From positions 2,614,501-2,678,500 of the forward strand of contig JAKJHU010000067.1 in the NCBI GenBank assembly GCA_022316685.1: DNA of 64,000 bases. The letters are read 5' to 3'. Of the stretch, positions 36,401-49,446 are shown in pieces. The DNA comes from Progne subis subis. Its lineage: Eukaryota > Chordata > Aves > Passeriformes > Hirundinidae. Below the pieces are notes generated by a model, which saw nothing but the letters and a program-made list of their open reading frames with translations, ran no database searches and had not been told where the DNA came from. How positions within the stretch are numbered: the first letter of the stretch is position 1; every line of letters starts with the position of its first letter. Made by a program: the position numbers and the translations under genes.

Positions 36401-39400
36401 ATCATGACGGGGAGGGGTTATAGCTTTTTTTTGGTTTGTTTTGATTTTTTTTTTTTTTTTTTTTTAACATTTTATTCTAGTTGCCTAGTGGAAACACAGA
36501 TTTTTAGCTAGACCTCAAATCTATTCAGATGGGAATCATTATGCCTTCTGACAGGGAGTTCTGCAATTAGCCTTACTTCACTCTTGCAGTTTAGCACTGA
36601 AAATAAGCTAGAGCTTCTGCCTCTCAGATATCTTTTAATGGTAAAGAACTGGAATGTGAGCAAGGAGGAAACATCTATTTTCTTTCATTAATTAATATAT
36701 TTTGTCACCTGAAATTGTTGTATGTTACTTTACACTTATCAGCTAAAGAAATTTATACACTGCTAACATTATTCAGGCTCATATAACTCTCATCAGTTCA
36801 GTTTTTATGGAGACTCTTGTTGAGATTTGTTTGTGGTCAGTTTTGGTAGCTACACTATTTATGAAAATGACACATGGGAAGTAATAAAATAAACCTGCGT
36901 AGTAAAAAGACAAAATTTCACTTGTGCAGTAATGTATTCCTGGAGAAAAAAAAACAACAAAAACCTAACTATTTTTAGCTGATGATTCTTTTTAAACAAA
37001 AACTATTTAAAAAATATTTGTTCCAATTATAGAATTTATGGATAGAAGAATCAGAAAATATTTCATATTAAATCATACTTTTAGTGAACAGAATATATTA
37101 AAATTCTATAAACTAAATATTTGAACTGTAATAACAAAAACCCAAAATAAAAATTAAAATGTAAAACATCAGTGTAGCATGTGAGTGGCAGAGGCTTACT
37201 ATTTCTGTGTGAGAGTTTACAAGATACACATGGATATTCTATGCATGCCAGAGCCAGTCTAACCAAAAGAACTCAGGATCTATTTCCAGAAACTAAAAGA
37301 GTGTTACCTAGCTTCTCCAATGGACCTGGTGCAGGGGTTCCAGCCATATACACCGTTTGTAAACACTGGAGATAATGACATTTGAATGAATTACATGTAA
37401 ACTAAGTGTTCATTCATGAAGAAACCAGCTCCAGAACCAACATTTCAGCATTATCTCATGAGATACATTTGCTGTAAGACTACCAGCTAATTTAACTATG
37501 GAGTATGTCAACTTCTTCCACTGAAGTTGATCCTATAGAGAGAAAGGAATACAGTGATCAAGGGTACAGGAGAAAATCATAAAAGCATGCATCGGAATTA
37601 CATGGTCAAGTTTTTGCCAGGTTTTTGTAAAAGTGGATTGAAACACTGTATTTAAAAAGAAAACTAGGATTTAATACAACTTTCCCAAAGTAGAAATTGA
37701 ATTAATAAATATTAGATAACTTGTCTATCTACTTGTCTATAGGGATGTAGTGTATACAAACTACCACAAAATTTGTTGTTTAAATTCTTATTACAACAGC
37801 ATACAAATCAAAATAGTGTATCTACTGTCTCTGAGGGACATCTGAAACTCAGTTATCAAATTTCTTAAATTAAAATACCTGGCAACATATAAAACTTAGT
37901 CTTGATGTCTTGGATGAGAAAACATCTTCAAATAAAATATATTTGGATTATAAGGAGGCATGTTAAACATTATTGCCTTAAATTAATATAATCTAAGAAA
38001 AAATACAATTCATATATTTGTATTATTTATATGAGGCTTAGAAACTGGAATATACTGAATAGTTTATATGAAGTCCTTTGTCATATTTCACTGCATTTAC
38101 CTCACACAACTGGCTTGATCTAATTTTTGACAAACTCATATTTGAAATGTAATTGCTCTACAAGGCAAATCATCAGGCAGCTACCTTTGAAGCATGATTC
38201 AAGCACAATAATAATAAAAAAACCCCTGCACTTCTAGTTTGCCCAAGAGAAAGAGTACAGAGTCTCAAGCACTCAGAAAAGTACTTTAAATGTAGTGAAA
38301 AAGTAAAAGCAAAGGTAGGATAATAGGGAAAAAAACCCCAAAGCTCAAGCTTTTAAAAAACTCATTTAATATTACTTACCTTTAAACCATATATATCTAG
38401 TATACTATCTACCTGAGATTTTTATCACCAGCTAATTTTATCATGTTTGAATGATTTTCAATAAAGAAATGGTTTAACAGCAGCAAAGGCTGTACAGGTC
38501 ACAGTCATTGCCCCTTCTTTGTGAAGAGAATTATCATCAATAAAAATGCCACTGTTAAAATTGTGCTCTACCTCATGTTAATCATCACATTTTCAATGGC
38601 TTTATACTTTTTACATGTAGTTTGTATCCTGAAGACTGAAATATTTTGTAAGAATTCATCTGCTTTCAAGAGGAAATCATAAAAGTACCTAAGAGAGGTA
38701 CTCTGCTTTTCATCCACCCCTGCTAGAGATGCTGCATTCTAAACCTGTTTTACCATTCCATGTACCTTTCCCTGATCTCCTCTGACATCATGCCTTGATG
38801 CCCTTGAGGATTTAAAACATCATCATTATTTGAAGAGGTGTTATTTTCCTCTTTCCTTCTCTAGTCAGAGTGTCTGTAATTATGTCAATACTTTAAAGGA
38901 GTCCAGAATTACAGGGGTCTAATACTTATGGCGTACATACATAAAACTTATGGCACTTATTTAATATCCTAGGATTTGGTATCAGGGAGTGCGTGGATCC
39001 TTTTTCTAATGGGTACTGACCTATCACAGCAGCGATAGAGGATAGAGAGTGCCAAAGCAGGGCAGTTTAGCCTTTCTGTCTACAAAGAAACAAAGGATTA
39101 TTTTAAAGGCCTGCAAAAGACAATTAGCCTTCGTGATCTCTTTCTGTTTTAAAGGAATCTACTCACTTTATGCAGTCTTTCACATATGACATGACACAGA
39201 GATATGCAAACACGCATTTTTCAGGTGGATACGTATGTATTCACAGGGACACTGTACACAATTTAAGTATATTTTGTCACAAATACTGCTAGGATTTTTC
39301 TATGTTTAAGCCATTGTTCCTACTATATCCTTTAGGATCAGCTGCAATTATCAAATGTACCAACTTGTAAACAAATTGTTGAGCCTTTAAAATATTTACA

Positions 39401-40049
39401 ATATAGAATAAATATGTTTTCATAGGCTAATACTCCATTCCTTTTACCAGAAATCCTCACTGTTATTCTATTGTATTATCCAGACACAAAACTGGTGGAA
39501 AAGAATCAAGTTGTATACCTGTGACCTAGAAACACAATATTGCAAAACACTTTCCTTTAAAAGCATTCTCCACTTTTACACCTATTGAAATATAACAAAG
39601 TTATTTTGTCAAGCTGGCCTTTTTTCCTCCATGAACCGTTTGTTGTTTCATTCTACTTGTAGAACATGAATATGCTTAGTGAGTCTTTGTACATACCAGC
39701 GCCTGGAAGAAAAATAATGATTTCTGCCTGTTTGGAAAGCAAATTTATATTGAACTTAAATATTCCAAATTATCAACTCAGTATCAAAAAGTGATGAAAG
39801 AAATTTCATAGTTATAACACCAACTTTTATGAGTCAGAATTACAACATGAAGCACGTTGAATCCAATTCAGGAAAAATACACAAAAGTACTTTACACATT
39901 TACACTGTCCTCTTGATTTGGATGGTTATGATCAAAATGCCATATTTTTTCTCCATCGTCACCTTCTTTCATGGAATATCATAAGTTTATTGAATTCTTT
40001 AGCCACATCAAGAGTCTAAAATTTAAGCAGTGAGATCAATATACCTTGT
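33491..40049. other. Long AT-rich unique stretch
   Basis: No interspersed repeat recognised in 6.5 kb, unlike the region before it. T runs lie at about 36447-36465. A possible 51-base exon at 36590-36640 (acceptor CTTCACTCTTGCAG, donor GTAAAG, open only in phase 0) cannot be supported alone. Confidence 0.5.
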
Positions 40050-40055
40050 GTCTCA

Positions 40056-40746
40056 TGTAGCTGGTTCTGTCTCCGCACCGGGCGGACGCTGGCCTCTGGC
40101 TGGCTCAGATCTGCACAGCTACAAGATGTTCCCAGTTCGGATGGGCACGCAGGTTATCTTTACCTGCTGGCTCGGCTTCTCAGCAGCAGCTGGACAAAAT
40201 TGTGTCATGGCAGCAGCAGCAGTAGAAAAGGATGGTTCTCAGCTTAGCAGGTTAAAAGATGTTTATTCAGGCCGGGCTGTGGGAGTCCCACAGCCAGTCC
40301 AAACCGCAGGCCAGAGAGCGAGAGCAGAGAGCAGAGAGATTGAGTCTCCCTCCTCCACCTTATAATGGGGGGAGGGGTTCAAGGGAGGTTACAACAAGAC
40401 AACGAATCAGGGGATTCAGGGGGTAACAAGGTGTGGCCACCCCCAAGCCTCTGACTATTGACACCAAGGGCAAAGGAATTCCGCCCCGGGGGACCTCTCA
40501 CCTGAAGCCCTCTCTGTCTGATTTCTCAGTCTTGGGAGGGGTCCCGAAGTGATGGGCAGGCTGCCCCAGAGCGAAGGGGGGCAGAGGGGATGGTCCAGGT
40601 CAGGTGAGGGGTGGGAGGACTGACAAAACACCCTATTACAGAAAACACAAAAGAGGATGGACTGTTACAAAACTGGGGATACAGTGAACTGAACTATAAC
40701 ATAAAACTTCTTATAAAAACCTAATAAAACAATTCTCGCACCGCCA
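40056..40746 (-). mobile_element. Solo LTR, family A copy 2 (ERVK-type, 691 bp, inverted)
   Basis: This is the reverse complement of the 28354 and 62221 LTRs. The plus strand starts TGTAGCTGGTTCTGTC and ends CTCGCACCGCCA. The perfect 6-bp target duplication GTCTCA is at 40050-40055 and 40747-40752. On the minus strand there is a TATAAG box (40359-40364) and AATAAA (40262-40267). The terminal TG has lost two bases compared with the sister copies. No internal region remains. The 111-codon plus frame at 40030-40365 is antisense to it. Confidence 0.93.
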
Positions 40747-40752
40747 GTCTCA

Positions 40753-40942
40753 TGAGTTCCATTCCTAGTACCCAACTACACATTCTTATTGATGGAACAG
40801 ATTACCTTCACTTCACCATTCTATTCTATTTTCAAGTTTAACATTTCTAATCTTGTGTTTTATATGTAATTTTTTTTTCCTATTCTTTAGTTTGTCTTTA
40901 TATAAATCATTGCCTTACCTTTACTTCTTCATCTAAAGCAGG

Positions 40943-40975
<33 letters not shown>

Positions 40976-41023
40976 CTGGCACCCCATCAAAGGAGATGAA
41001 CCACCGCTATTTTCATTTTACAG
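40753..41023. repeat. Unique sequence containing a 31-base poly(T) run
   Basis: The T run is at 40945-40975, about 45 bases before the candidate acceptor of the next exon. Confidence 0.7.
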
Positions 41024-41056
41024 GTGGAAAAATAAGAACCTGCCTGAAACCAAAAA
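41024..41056 (+). CDS. Candidate 33-base internal exon, unknown protein
   Basis: The acceptor CTATTTTCATTTTACAG and donor AAAAA|GTAAGC are both good. Entered in phase 2, the exon encodes WKNKNLPETK plus two bases and stays in phase 2, compatible with the exons at 17401 (before) and 50551 (after). It is also open in one other phase. Alternative: ATTTTCATTTTACAGGTGGAAAAATAAG resembles the core of an ancient MIR/CORE-SINE, whose sequence naturally mimics an acceptor, so this may be an old SINE relic. Confidence 0.25.
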
Positions 41057-43087
41057 GTAAGCTGGTGGCACTGGTGGATTGCCTCCTCGCTGTGTGATAT
41101 AGCCTCCAGTCCCTCAGTGATACTAATTTTATTTGAATGGTCACTGCCAAGAAACAGTACTGAGAGGGAGAAATTATGACCTGTCAACTGTGACCACCAG
41201 ACAAACCCAAATGTATCAGAGCACAAGTAAAACATTCACATTGTGACAAATGGAGACCACCATGAAAGTAATGCTTGTTGTGCATTGTAATTCACACAGC
41301 CATACAGGCTGGGACATGCAAAACTTGAAATATGTGTAGACTTGGTAGTTTTCAGATAGCTTGAATTAAACTCATGAGTGTAGCTGACCTAGATTTTTGC
41401 AGTTGCATTCAATGATTTGTCACAGATTTATAATTTTGGTTTTACAGCTTTAGTCTTGCTCAAGGGTTACGATGAAAACATCCCAGTCAGGAATCTGTAA
41501 TGCAGCCTATTCTAAAGACATTTTATAATGCTCATATTAAATGGTTTAAAAGACTGGGGGTTTGATTGATACCTTAGAGACTGAATTGCAAATTATCTTA
41601 ATTTTCTAAGGTGGAGATGGCTTACATACTTATGATAGCATTGAAAAAGGGAAAAGTACAGGAACTTGACAAATAACAGTTTTAAGGTCTTTTGAACACT
41701 GTATCACCTTCATGTTTAATTTTCAAAGCCTGAGGATGTTTGAGTTGGTGTCAAAGTGTAAATTTTCATGTTCGTATATTTAATGTAAACTGTAATAGTT
41801 CAACAGTTACTTCCAAGTAATACACAAAGTGTGCTCAAGCAACAAAATATTCACAGTCATGAAGAATTACAATATTGCGCTTTTGGGGTTGGCTTTTCTT
41901 TCTCTGTTTGATTGGTTGTAGATTTTTCTGAGAGGAGATGGACAAGTAATATTGTTAAATCACTGGTAAATATAGTTCTTAGCAATTATTTTCTCTGTAA
42001 GCAACTTAAGGACTGAAGATTGTGCTGCAGTGGAATTAGTGGGCATTTTCAACTATTTTCAAATCTGCCTTGATTTTATCCCAGGAATTTTAAACCTGTT
42101 TAAAACATATTGAGATGAAATCTATTTAACTATATCAAGCACACATACAACTTCCTGTATAGTTGATGGAAGCACAGGGACTACAGACTTTTCTTTTTTC
42201 CCTGATTCATTTTTAGAATGACCTTAGGCAGATTAGGTTCTTAGATATTTCAGCTAAGGGCCTGAAGATGCCTTTTCTATGAAAGTGACTCACTTTACCC
42301 TTAGGAACAGAGAAGATAAAGGAGACTTGTGGACTGTCAAAGGGAGGAAAGCATTTCAGTTCCTTTTTGAAGCTTGTCTTAGAGTCCTTGGAGTACTTTT
42401 GAAGCTTCAAAAAACATCAACTTTAAAAAATTAAACTTTAATAACTTTATATTTTGTCGTTAATACTTTGTTCACATGCCAGCTGATGGCTAGATGTGTG
42501 AATATGGAACTGTAGAGGACTGATGGAATGCCAGCTTATAAAAATGTGCTTTAAAGAAAAGAGACCATGTTAACTGGGGTATGATACTTGTGTAAACAGA
42601 TTGAGTGGCCACTTGGAGAGGCATTCTGGATTGAAAACATGTTTGCAGGGATATGTTTGGCTGAATATGTAACATTTGCTTCTTTGTGTAATAGTAGGCA
42701 ATTAATTTCACTTCAGATAAGTCTCAAATAGACTATAGATCAAAGTGTGTGACTGTTTATCCAATCTTGCTTTACAAGAAAAAAAATCCTGTTTTCAGTA
42801 TTTTGACCAAATCTGTGTGTATGTGTGTGAGCAAGGGTATTTTTCTGTTTTTCATAAAGAAACTTCTGAAATTTCAGTTCAGTAGATGAGACTCTTTCTG
42901 GCAACCTGTATACGAGAAGCTATGATGGCATGCCACAGCATATGTTTACAGATGAAATTAAACAGATCTTGAAATACAGTATCTTGCAGTGATATAAGAA
43001 GGTCTTACACTCCAAAAGTAAATAGTGCCATATCAATTTTCTTTAAATTGTCATGGTTTCATTATGAAACCTCCACTGTTGCTACAG
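41057..43087. other. AT-rich unique sequence
   Basis: Nothing recognised. The 82-codon minus frame at 40987-41235 has no support. Confidence 0.5.
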
Positions 43088-43840
43088 TGTCTTGGATTAT
43101 GTAACCTAAAAATGTGTATTCAATTTCATCTGTTGAAAGCTGGGTTTTGGGGGATGTTTTTTATCCTTCTTACTCCGGGGCAGGGGGCAGGGGGGGGAGA
43201 TGGGGAGGTGGATGCCTTCTGACAATGGCCCAGCCATTAAATCCAGGTGGGGCAGTGTTTCTTATCTCTTTCCCCACCCCTCCATCCTCCAGGGGGACAT
43301 CTTCTGATAATGGGCCATTAGGGCCCACCAATGACATGACACATTCCATCATCCCATTGTGAGATGCTCCACACAGCGGGGGAGGAGCCAACTGTTCCTA
43401 GCTAGATAAAAACTGGGACTGAAGGACAGAAGGATCTGGTTTTCCACTGGATTCCTGGAGGACGACTGGACCCATCTCATCACCACTGGACTTTCTACAG
43501 GATCATCTCTACTCCACAGAACCACATCTGTTACTCCAGGAGGGCTTATTTGGACTGCTTCCAACACCCTGACCAACAGGGTGCCAGGTCGTATCCCTGA
43601 CTCTGTCATGGTATTTTGAGGATTTTTTGTTTGCTTCCTTGCTTGTTTTTTTGTACTACTAATTTGTATTTTCTTTTTTTTTTTTAATATTCCTAGTAAA
43701 AACTGTTGATCCTATTCCCATATCTTTGCCTGAAAGCCCCTAATTGCAAATATAGTAATTTGGAGGGAAGGGGGTTTACATTCTCCATTCCAAGGGAGCC
43801 TCTAGCTTTCCTTGGCAGGCAACTGTTCAAAACTGAGACA
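43088..43840 (+). mobile_element. ERV LTR, probably solo, about 750 bp
   Basis: The 3' part is diagnostic of an avian LTR type: CCTATTCCCATATCTTTGCC, AGCCCCTAATTGCAAATATA, then GGAGGGAAGGGGGTTTACAT and an end at AACTGAGACA. The 5' end is uncertain. Starting at TGTCTTGG (43088) gives flanks TACAG/CACAG, a 5-bp duplication with one mismatch. A start at TGTCATGG (43049) is also possible. The segment TAGCTAGATAAAAACTGGGA near 43400 is the likely promoter region. Confidence 0.75.
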
Positions 43841-43845
43841 CACAG

Positions 43846-46203
43846 TTATGATCTTGCAGTGATTTGGAAGAAGCAGCTAATCTGAGAGAATATTTTTCCC
43901 CATCCAGACAGACCATTGACTTATTTCTTTGTTCTTTTAATTTGCATGACAGAGAGAAACATAGACTTGCATGGGTAAGTGGAAATCATTTAAATTTAAA
44001 TATCTGAAAGATTAGATTCATAAATTTTACTTCCTGAAACAGAAATAAGTGTATCAAAATAGAAATTCATATGTCCTTGTGCACATATTTTATGATAAAT
44101 TGTATTGTCCTTTAATAATTCACTTTTTATTGAGTAAAGATGAACCAAGACCCAAGATCTTAATTATTAAATGATTATGGTAGGAAAAATTAATCTTCTC
44201 CAATAACTTCTCTACTGACTGGCACTGATTTTCTGCCCCCTAACAAATACCTGATAGAGCCTTCAGCTGTCTACTTGTACCATTTGCTTATGGACCTACT
44301 ATCTTTAAGGTAATCATTTTACTAGAATTGAAGAGAATTTGAGAATTAGAGGAATTTGCAAGCTGCACGCAGAATGAATCTTACAAGCAGTGGCCACAGG
44401 ATTACTGGATAATCACTCCAGAAAAAAAATCTGCTCCTGTGTGTTCTTAATAGGCTACATATATGGAAATACAACATAGTAATTCAGCTTTTGAAAATAC
44501 AAAGTTAGATAAGTTATACTTCCTTATTAAAAGAAACAAATAATACCCTCAAACAAACAAGAAAAAAATAACCCAATCCCTAAACAGGTTATAAACACAT
44601 TTGAAGAAGGGAAAAATTCCTATGAAAAATCTTGCTGTCTGTATTAAGACCTGAAAGCTCACAGTACATACAGTACAACTCACTTCATATTCAGGAAGGT
44701 GAACCTAGAAATAAAAATTATTATAATAATATATTGCTATGTATACTTTTCAGCTCCAGACAAGTTTAATCAGTCTTTTATTTGTATTTTCAGAAAAGAC
44801 CATGAATGATCAAAAATACAACCACATTGCAAGGAGAAACAAAAACTGAAGGTCCTAGGAGATATGCTGAAAATCATAGTTTTCTGAAAATACAGCTCAG
44901 ATTTCAGAATAATGAGGAGTTATTCTCACTGGATAAGAGTATAGCCAGGACAATATGCAACTGAGTAACTTTTGAAAATGGATTATCTCAGGGCATTATA
45001 AATGATGATCAGTAAAGTGATTAGTATCAAGTCTCAGTGCCATTTGCTGATTTTACTGGATTAAGACTGCATTTTCTGATTACTTTTTGTCCATATTTCA
45101 AAGGTTACATTAAAAAAGTGAACTTTGTATTGTGTTGTACTGTTGAATGTTTTGTTTGATTGGTTTTATTCTTTTAAAACCCATCTGTATTTTAAAGTTA
45201 ACTCATGGGTAACTGATAATCCAGATGTCATTTTTGCATCGAGTCTCTTCCAGTCAGGGATAGCAAGGTAGGGGTTTGGATATTGCAGGTTCCCCTACAC
45301 ATGTGAAAACTAGCTGAGCTGTATTTCTTGCTAAACCTTGTTTTGTTTCAGACTGTTGATAATACTTGTCCTGGATATAAAAGAGAAGCTCCTCACAGTG
45401 AACCTGTTCTAACAAACATCTGATAGTTGAGAGACAGCCTGTAATATCTAGAAATATCAATAGTGTTGCAGAATCATCAGATATATTAGGACATTAAGAA
45501 AAAAAAAAAAAAAAAGTTAAATTTAAAGCTAGCTGAAATGATCAGAAGATTAATAAAGATAGAATTCCAGATTGTGTGTTAAAAAAGGAGGAAGAGTATT
45601 AGAAAAAGAGGGTTGAAGCCAAGATAAAATATAATACTTAAAGAAAGAACAAACATAAATTTAGTAAAGTTAAAACCTATAAAACAAACCTTAGGACAGT
45701 AAATGTAACACAATCAGATAAAAAGGGCAAGAAATTGTAGAATATGATCACTTAAAACTACTATAGGGAACAGGTTTATTACAAGTAGATTTATAAAAAT
45801 AGCTTCCTGTTTCCTTAGACCTTGAGAATACATTCCCTGGGGAATGTTTTGGTTTTCATATTTTCCAACAATTCTTAAGGTAAAGAAAAAATGAAAGCAA
45901 GAGATGGTGGTTTCATCCCCACTCATGGAATGAAAGGTTTAGAAAAAAGTTTCCATTCTTCATGAAATAAAATTATATCTGACAAAAACTAGATTCTGGC
46001 ACTAGACAGCATTAAGATGTAAAATACTGTAGATCAAGCTTTCCAAAAAACCCCAAATTCTGTAGTCAGAGAAGAGACTTTGATATAGTAGTAGTATACT
46101 ACTATACTATATAGCAGTAGTCCTAAATACAGGCCTGATAGTTCTACTGTAATTTATAAGCAACTAGTTTTGGCCAGAAATTACATCACTCTTACAACTG
46201 AAA
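43846..46203. other. AT-rich unique sequence
   Basis: Holds a 16-base perfect palindrome at 46089-46104 and a poly(A) run near 45498-45515. No gene recognised. Confidence 0.5.
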
Positions 46204-46520
46204 AATCATACAATAATTTAGGTTAGAAAAAAATTTGAGGTACTCAACCCTCTCTCTGCTCAAAATACACCTAATTAAATCAAGATACTCTGGTCTGTGG
46301 TAGTTGAATCTTCAACACCTTTAAGGATAGACATCCTATAATTTTCTCTGAGTAACCTGTTCCAATATTTGAGCCTCCTCGTGGTGGTTTTTTGTTTGTT
46401 TGTTTGTTTCTTTCTTTCTTTAATATCTAATCACTATTTCCCATGTTCCAACTCCTACTTCAGTATTATACAGGGAGGAGTCACAGAAGTTGGCTCCATC
46501 CCAGACCTTGTTTGATCACT
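46204..46520 (-). mobile_element. Old CR1 LINE 3' end fragment
   Basis: The reversed CR1 tail (ATCATACAATAATTTAGGTTAG) is followed by reversed ORF2-end sequence (CTGAGTAACCTGTTCCAATA, TTTAATATCTAATCACTATT). It is strongly diverged. A GTTT/CTTT microsatellite has grown inside it at 46391-46421. Confidence 0.75.
46391..46421. repeat. (GTTT)n(CTTT)n microsatellite
   Basis: Compound tetranucleotide repeat in the CR1 relic, at a place where related copies carry only a T-rich stretch. Confidence 0.85.
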
Positions 46521-49339
46521 GTAAAATTGCATCATATAGGTGTTAAGGATCTATTTTTTTTCTCATTTTATTTGTTTATTAAAGCAAAATAATTTAACAT
46601 TACTGATATAGGGTGTTTAATTTTGACAAATGGGTATTTCCTAGCGGAAGAACTTTTGATTCAAAAGATTATGACCAAATCTAATCAGCATTCAGTGTAT
46701 CCTCCTTTGATTAGCACTGGAATAATAAATTATCTGAATGGGCATTAAAGTGATGATTGGGCGTTCTAAGAACTCCTAAAGTCTTTATATAGATGACTTC
46801 TTTCCTATTGAATATTAAAACCCAAATAGCTCCACAGGGATAATGGAAGGGCACAGATTTGAATTGAAAAAGTACTGTTCTTTGTGGGATTTTTCTCCAA
46901 GAAATAGGCAGAATTACGTGTACATTGATATTGCTCAAGAATGAAAAGCAAGACTTGTGAGGGAATGATTGAAGAAATAGACAGTAGCATTTAAATAAAC
47001 AAATTAATTTGAATTACCAGAATTTACTATAGCAATAAATAATTTCTTGTTGGCATCATCTCTTAGGCACTGAATGTACTTGTGAGCTGAAAAGTAGTGA
47101 TTCCTTTCTTGATATCTGCTACCCCAGAAAAGGTTCAGGAATGGTTCAGTAGCATAGGTAAAAAGAAGCTAGTAGAAATTCTAATGTATCAAATTCTAAT
47201 GCAACTTTATGATGTTCTCTGTATTAGTTGTGACAAAAAATTATTTAGATTCTCTCAAATTCAGACTACTTTAGGACTATGTTTATTAGAAGTTAAAATA
47301 AATTGAGAGGGTTTTTTGTTTGTTTTTTTTTAAAAAAAGGAGGAAAATATATTTTAAATATTTTTAAAATATTTACCAATATAAGCAAGATACATTTACT
47401 TCCAAATCTGAGTACTTCAGGTTGGAAGCAAACAGTCAATTTATTCATTTTTATTTAAAAAGAGAACAACACGTCTAAAGTGCTTTATAATATTTTCCTG
47501 AGTCTTGCATTTCAGATATGTTTATCTAAGAGACATATTATGCAGAAATTACAAGAAGCTTTAATTCAAATGTGCTACTTCTACAAACCAATTTGCTTTA
47601 TTGTTTGAAGTACAGCTCCATCTTTGTTTCAGTATTTCAATATTAATTCTGAAGACTCAAGTATATGTTAGTGCAAAAGTAATGCATAGTTGGTCCAAAA
47701 TCAATTTTTAGGAAGTAGAAAGAGCTAGATACTCCTTAAGAGCACTAGGAGCTGAGGGTGCCCAAGAGAGCTGGCAGAACAAGTGCTCATGTCACAAATG
47801 GAGCAATGCGCTTCAATCCTAATAGAGAAACAACAATATACCTTATTAATATAAAACAGTGATCTATCAAAATTCAATGGTAAATGTGGCAGTGGTTGAA
47901 CAGAATTCCATGACAAGATAGACTAGATTGATATCTGCATAGAGGACAGGGTTGGATAAAGCAGGAAGAGTCTCCTGTTGAGTCATGATGTCCAGAAAGG
48001 ACTTCCCTGTGCTCTTAACACCATCTCAGAGAGTTTAGGTGAAACTAGATCCAGTCCTAGTCCTACATTTGGTCAACAATTTACTTCTAAATGATTATAT
48101 GCACACAATCAATCTTTAAATCTAATATTTCAAAGTTTAGCACACTATTAATCATTGCCAAAGATCTGTTGCAGCAAGGAACATCTCAGCCTCAAGGAGT
48201 AACCTTCAAAGATGCCCTTACTCAAGGGGAGATCCTGGCATGCAGCCCACTGCTGTGCAGGACATCTCAAGGGCTCTGGGCTGTTTGCTATTTATGGAGT
48301 AGGATGATTGATTTATAATCATATTAGTATACTAGCCAGACATCTGGGTTACCATTCCTGACAGCCCTTGGCTACCCTGTTGCCATCTGTCCCCCAAAAT
48401 CCAGAATGAACTGAATAGAGCCATCATAACCACTGCTGTTCGTTCTGGTTTAAGCAGGCAGGGGGATATGGGGGCATGAGAGTCCAGCATCAGCCAACAC
48501 CTCCCCAGCAGAACACAGCCAGGTTCCAGCTCAGCACAGGTTCCTCAGGGTGGCAACAGGGTTCTGATTACGAGGCTCCATGGACAGGCAAGGGAATGCC
48601 TGTTTCTGAGCAGAGTTCAATGCTCTTCTGGCATAGCTCTGGAGGGGCCTGATGAACCCATTGAGGACCTGAACTGGAGCCTTTGGACACTAATTGTGTC
48701 TGGAAGCCTCAGGTAAGACTGCTCAGGCCTGCTAAATCCTATTAATTCCCTAACATAAGCTTGAAAATGTTAATGCATCACTATCATGCTATTTGTTTGA
48801 AACTACTTCAATTATGATAGACTCTGAAGGCAGAAAACCCCTGAACTAGCTGAGAAAGTGGAAAGAATTATTACTCTTCACCAGACAAGCATAAAACTGA
48901 TATGAATCCCCTTATTACCTAGCAAAAAATGTTAAAATACATCTGATCATTTCCATGCTTAGTAAATTTGATAAAACCTATAGAACGTGATTTTAGGTTG
49001 ATAAACAATTGCAGTTTTACTCTATGATCTCCAGAGAAGAAAGTATGGAGGAAATTAAAAATAAAATATAAGGTAAATGTATAATTTAATATTTTTCTCT
49101 CTGCCTGGTTGTAACACTAATCTCCAAGATCCTAGATGAGCACAATTTATTTTTTATGGAAAAAAGATAATGTGCTCTTAAAAGATTTGTTAAAATTCAG
49201 AGGATTGAGGTATAACTGATCAAGGGAGTCTTAAAAATCATTAATTGGGTGTTAAAAGTATAAGGGTTTTTCAGCCAGGTGTGCATTTTTCTGTGCCTAT
49301 AATGTTCATAATTGTGACCAACTTTTTGTCCTTAAGCCT
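46521..49339. other. Unique sequence with a GC-richer island
   Basis: 48340-48730 is GC-richer and ends CCTCAG|GTAAGA, a good donor at 48721, but with no clear acceptor or long frame. It could be a non-coding exon or an unrecognised repeat. The rest is AT-rich and unassigned. Confidence 0.4.
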
Positions 49340-49365
49340 TCAGTTTTTTTTGGTGTTTTTTTGGT

Positions 49366-49425
<60 letters not shown>

Positions 49426-49446
49426 GGGTTTTTTTTTTTTTTTTTT
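49340..49446. repeat. Long poly(T) tract, interrupted once
   Basis: A run of about 58 T (49367-49424), then GGGG, then 18 more T, preceded by T/G-rich sequence. Such length is prone to assembly error. The Phe and Lys frames on the two strands are artefacts. Confidence 0.95.

Noticed and set aside
36590..36640. 51-base segment with strong acceptor, open in phase 0
   Set aside because: The phase does not fit the neighbouring candidates and the donor is weak.
43955..43976. 22-base segment with pyrimidine tract and GTAAGT donor
   Set aside because: Open in two phases, its length would break the proposed phase chain, and it is too short to support.
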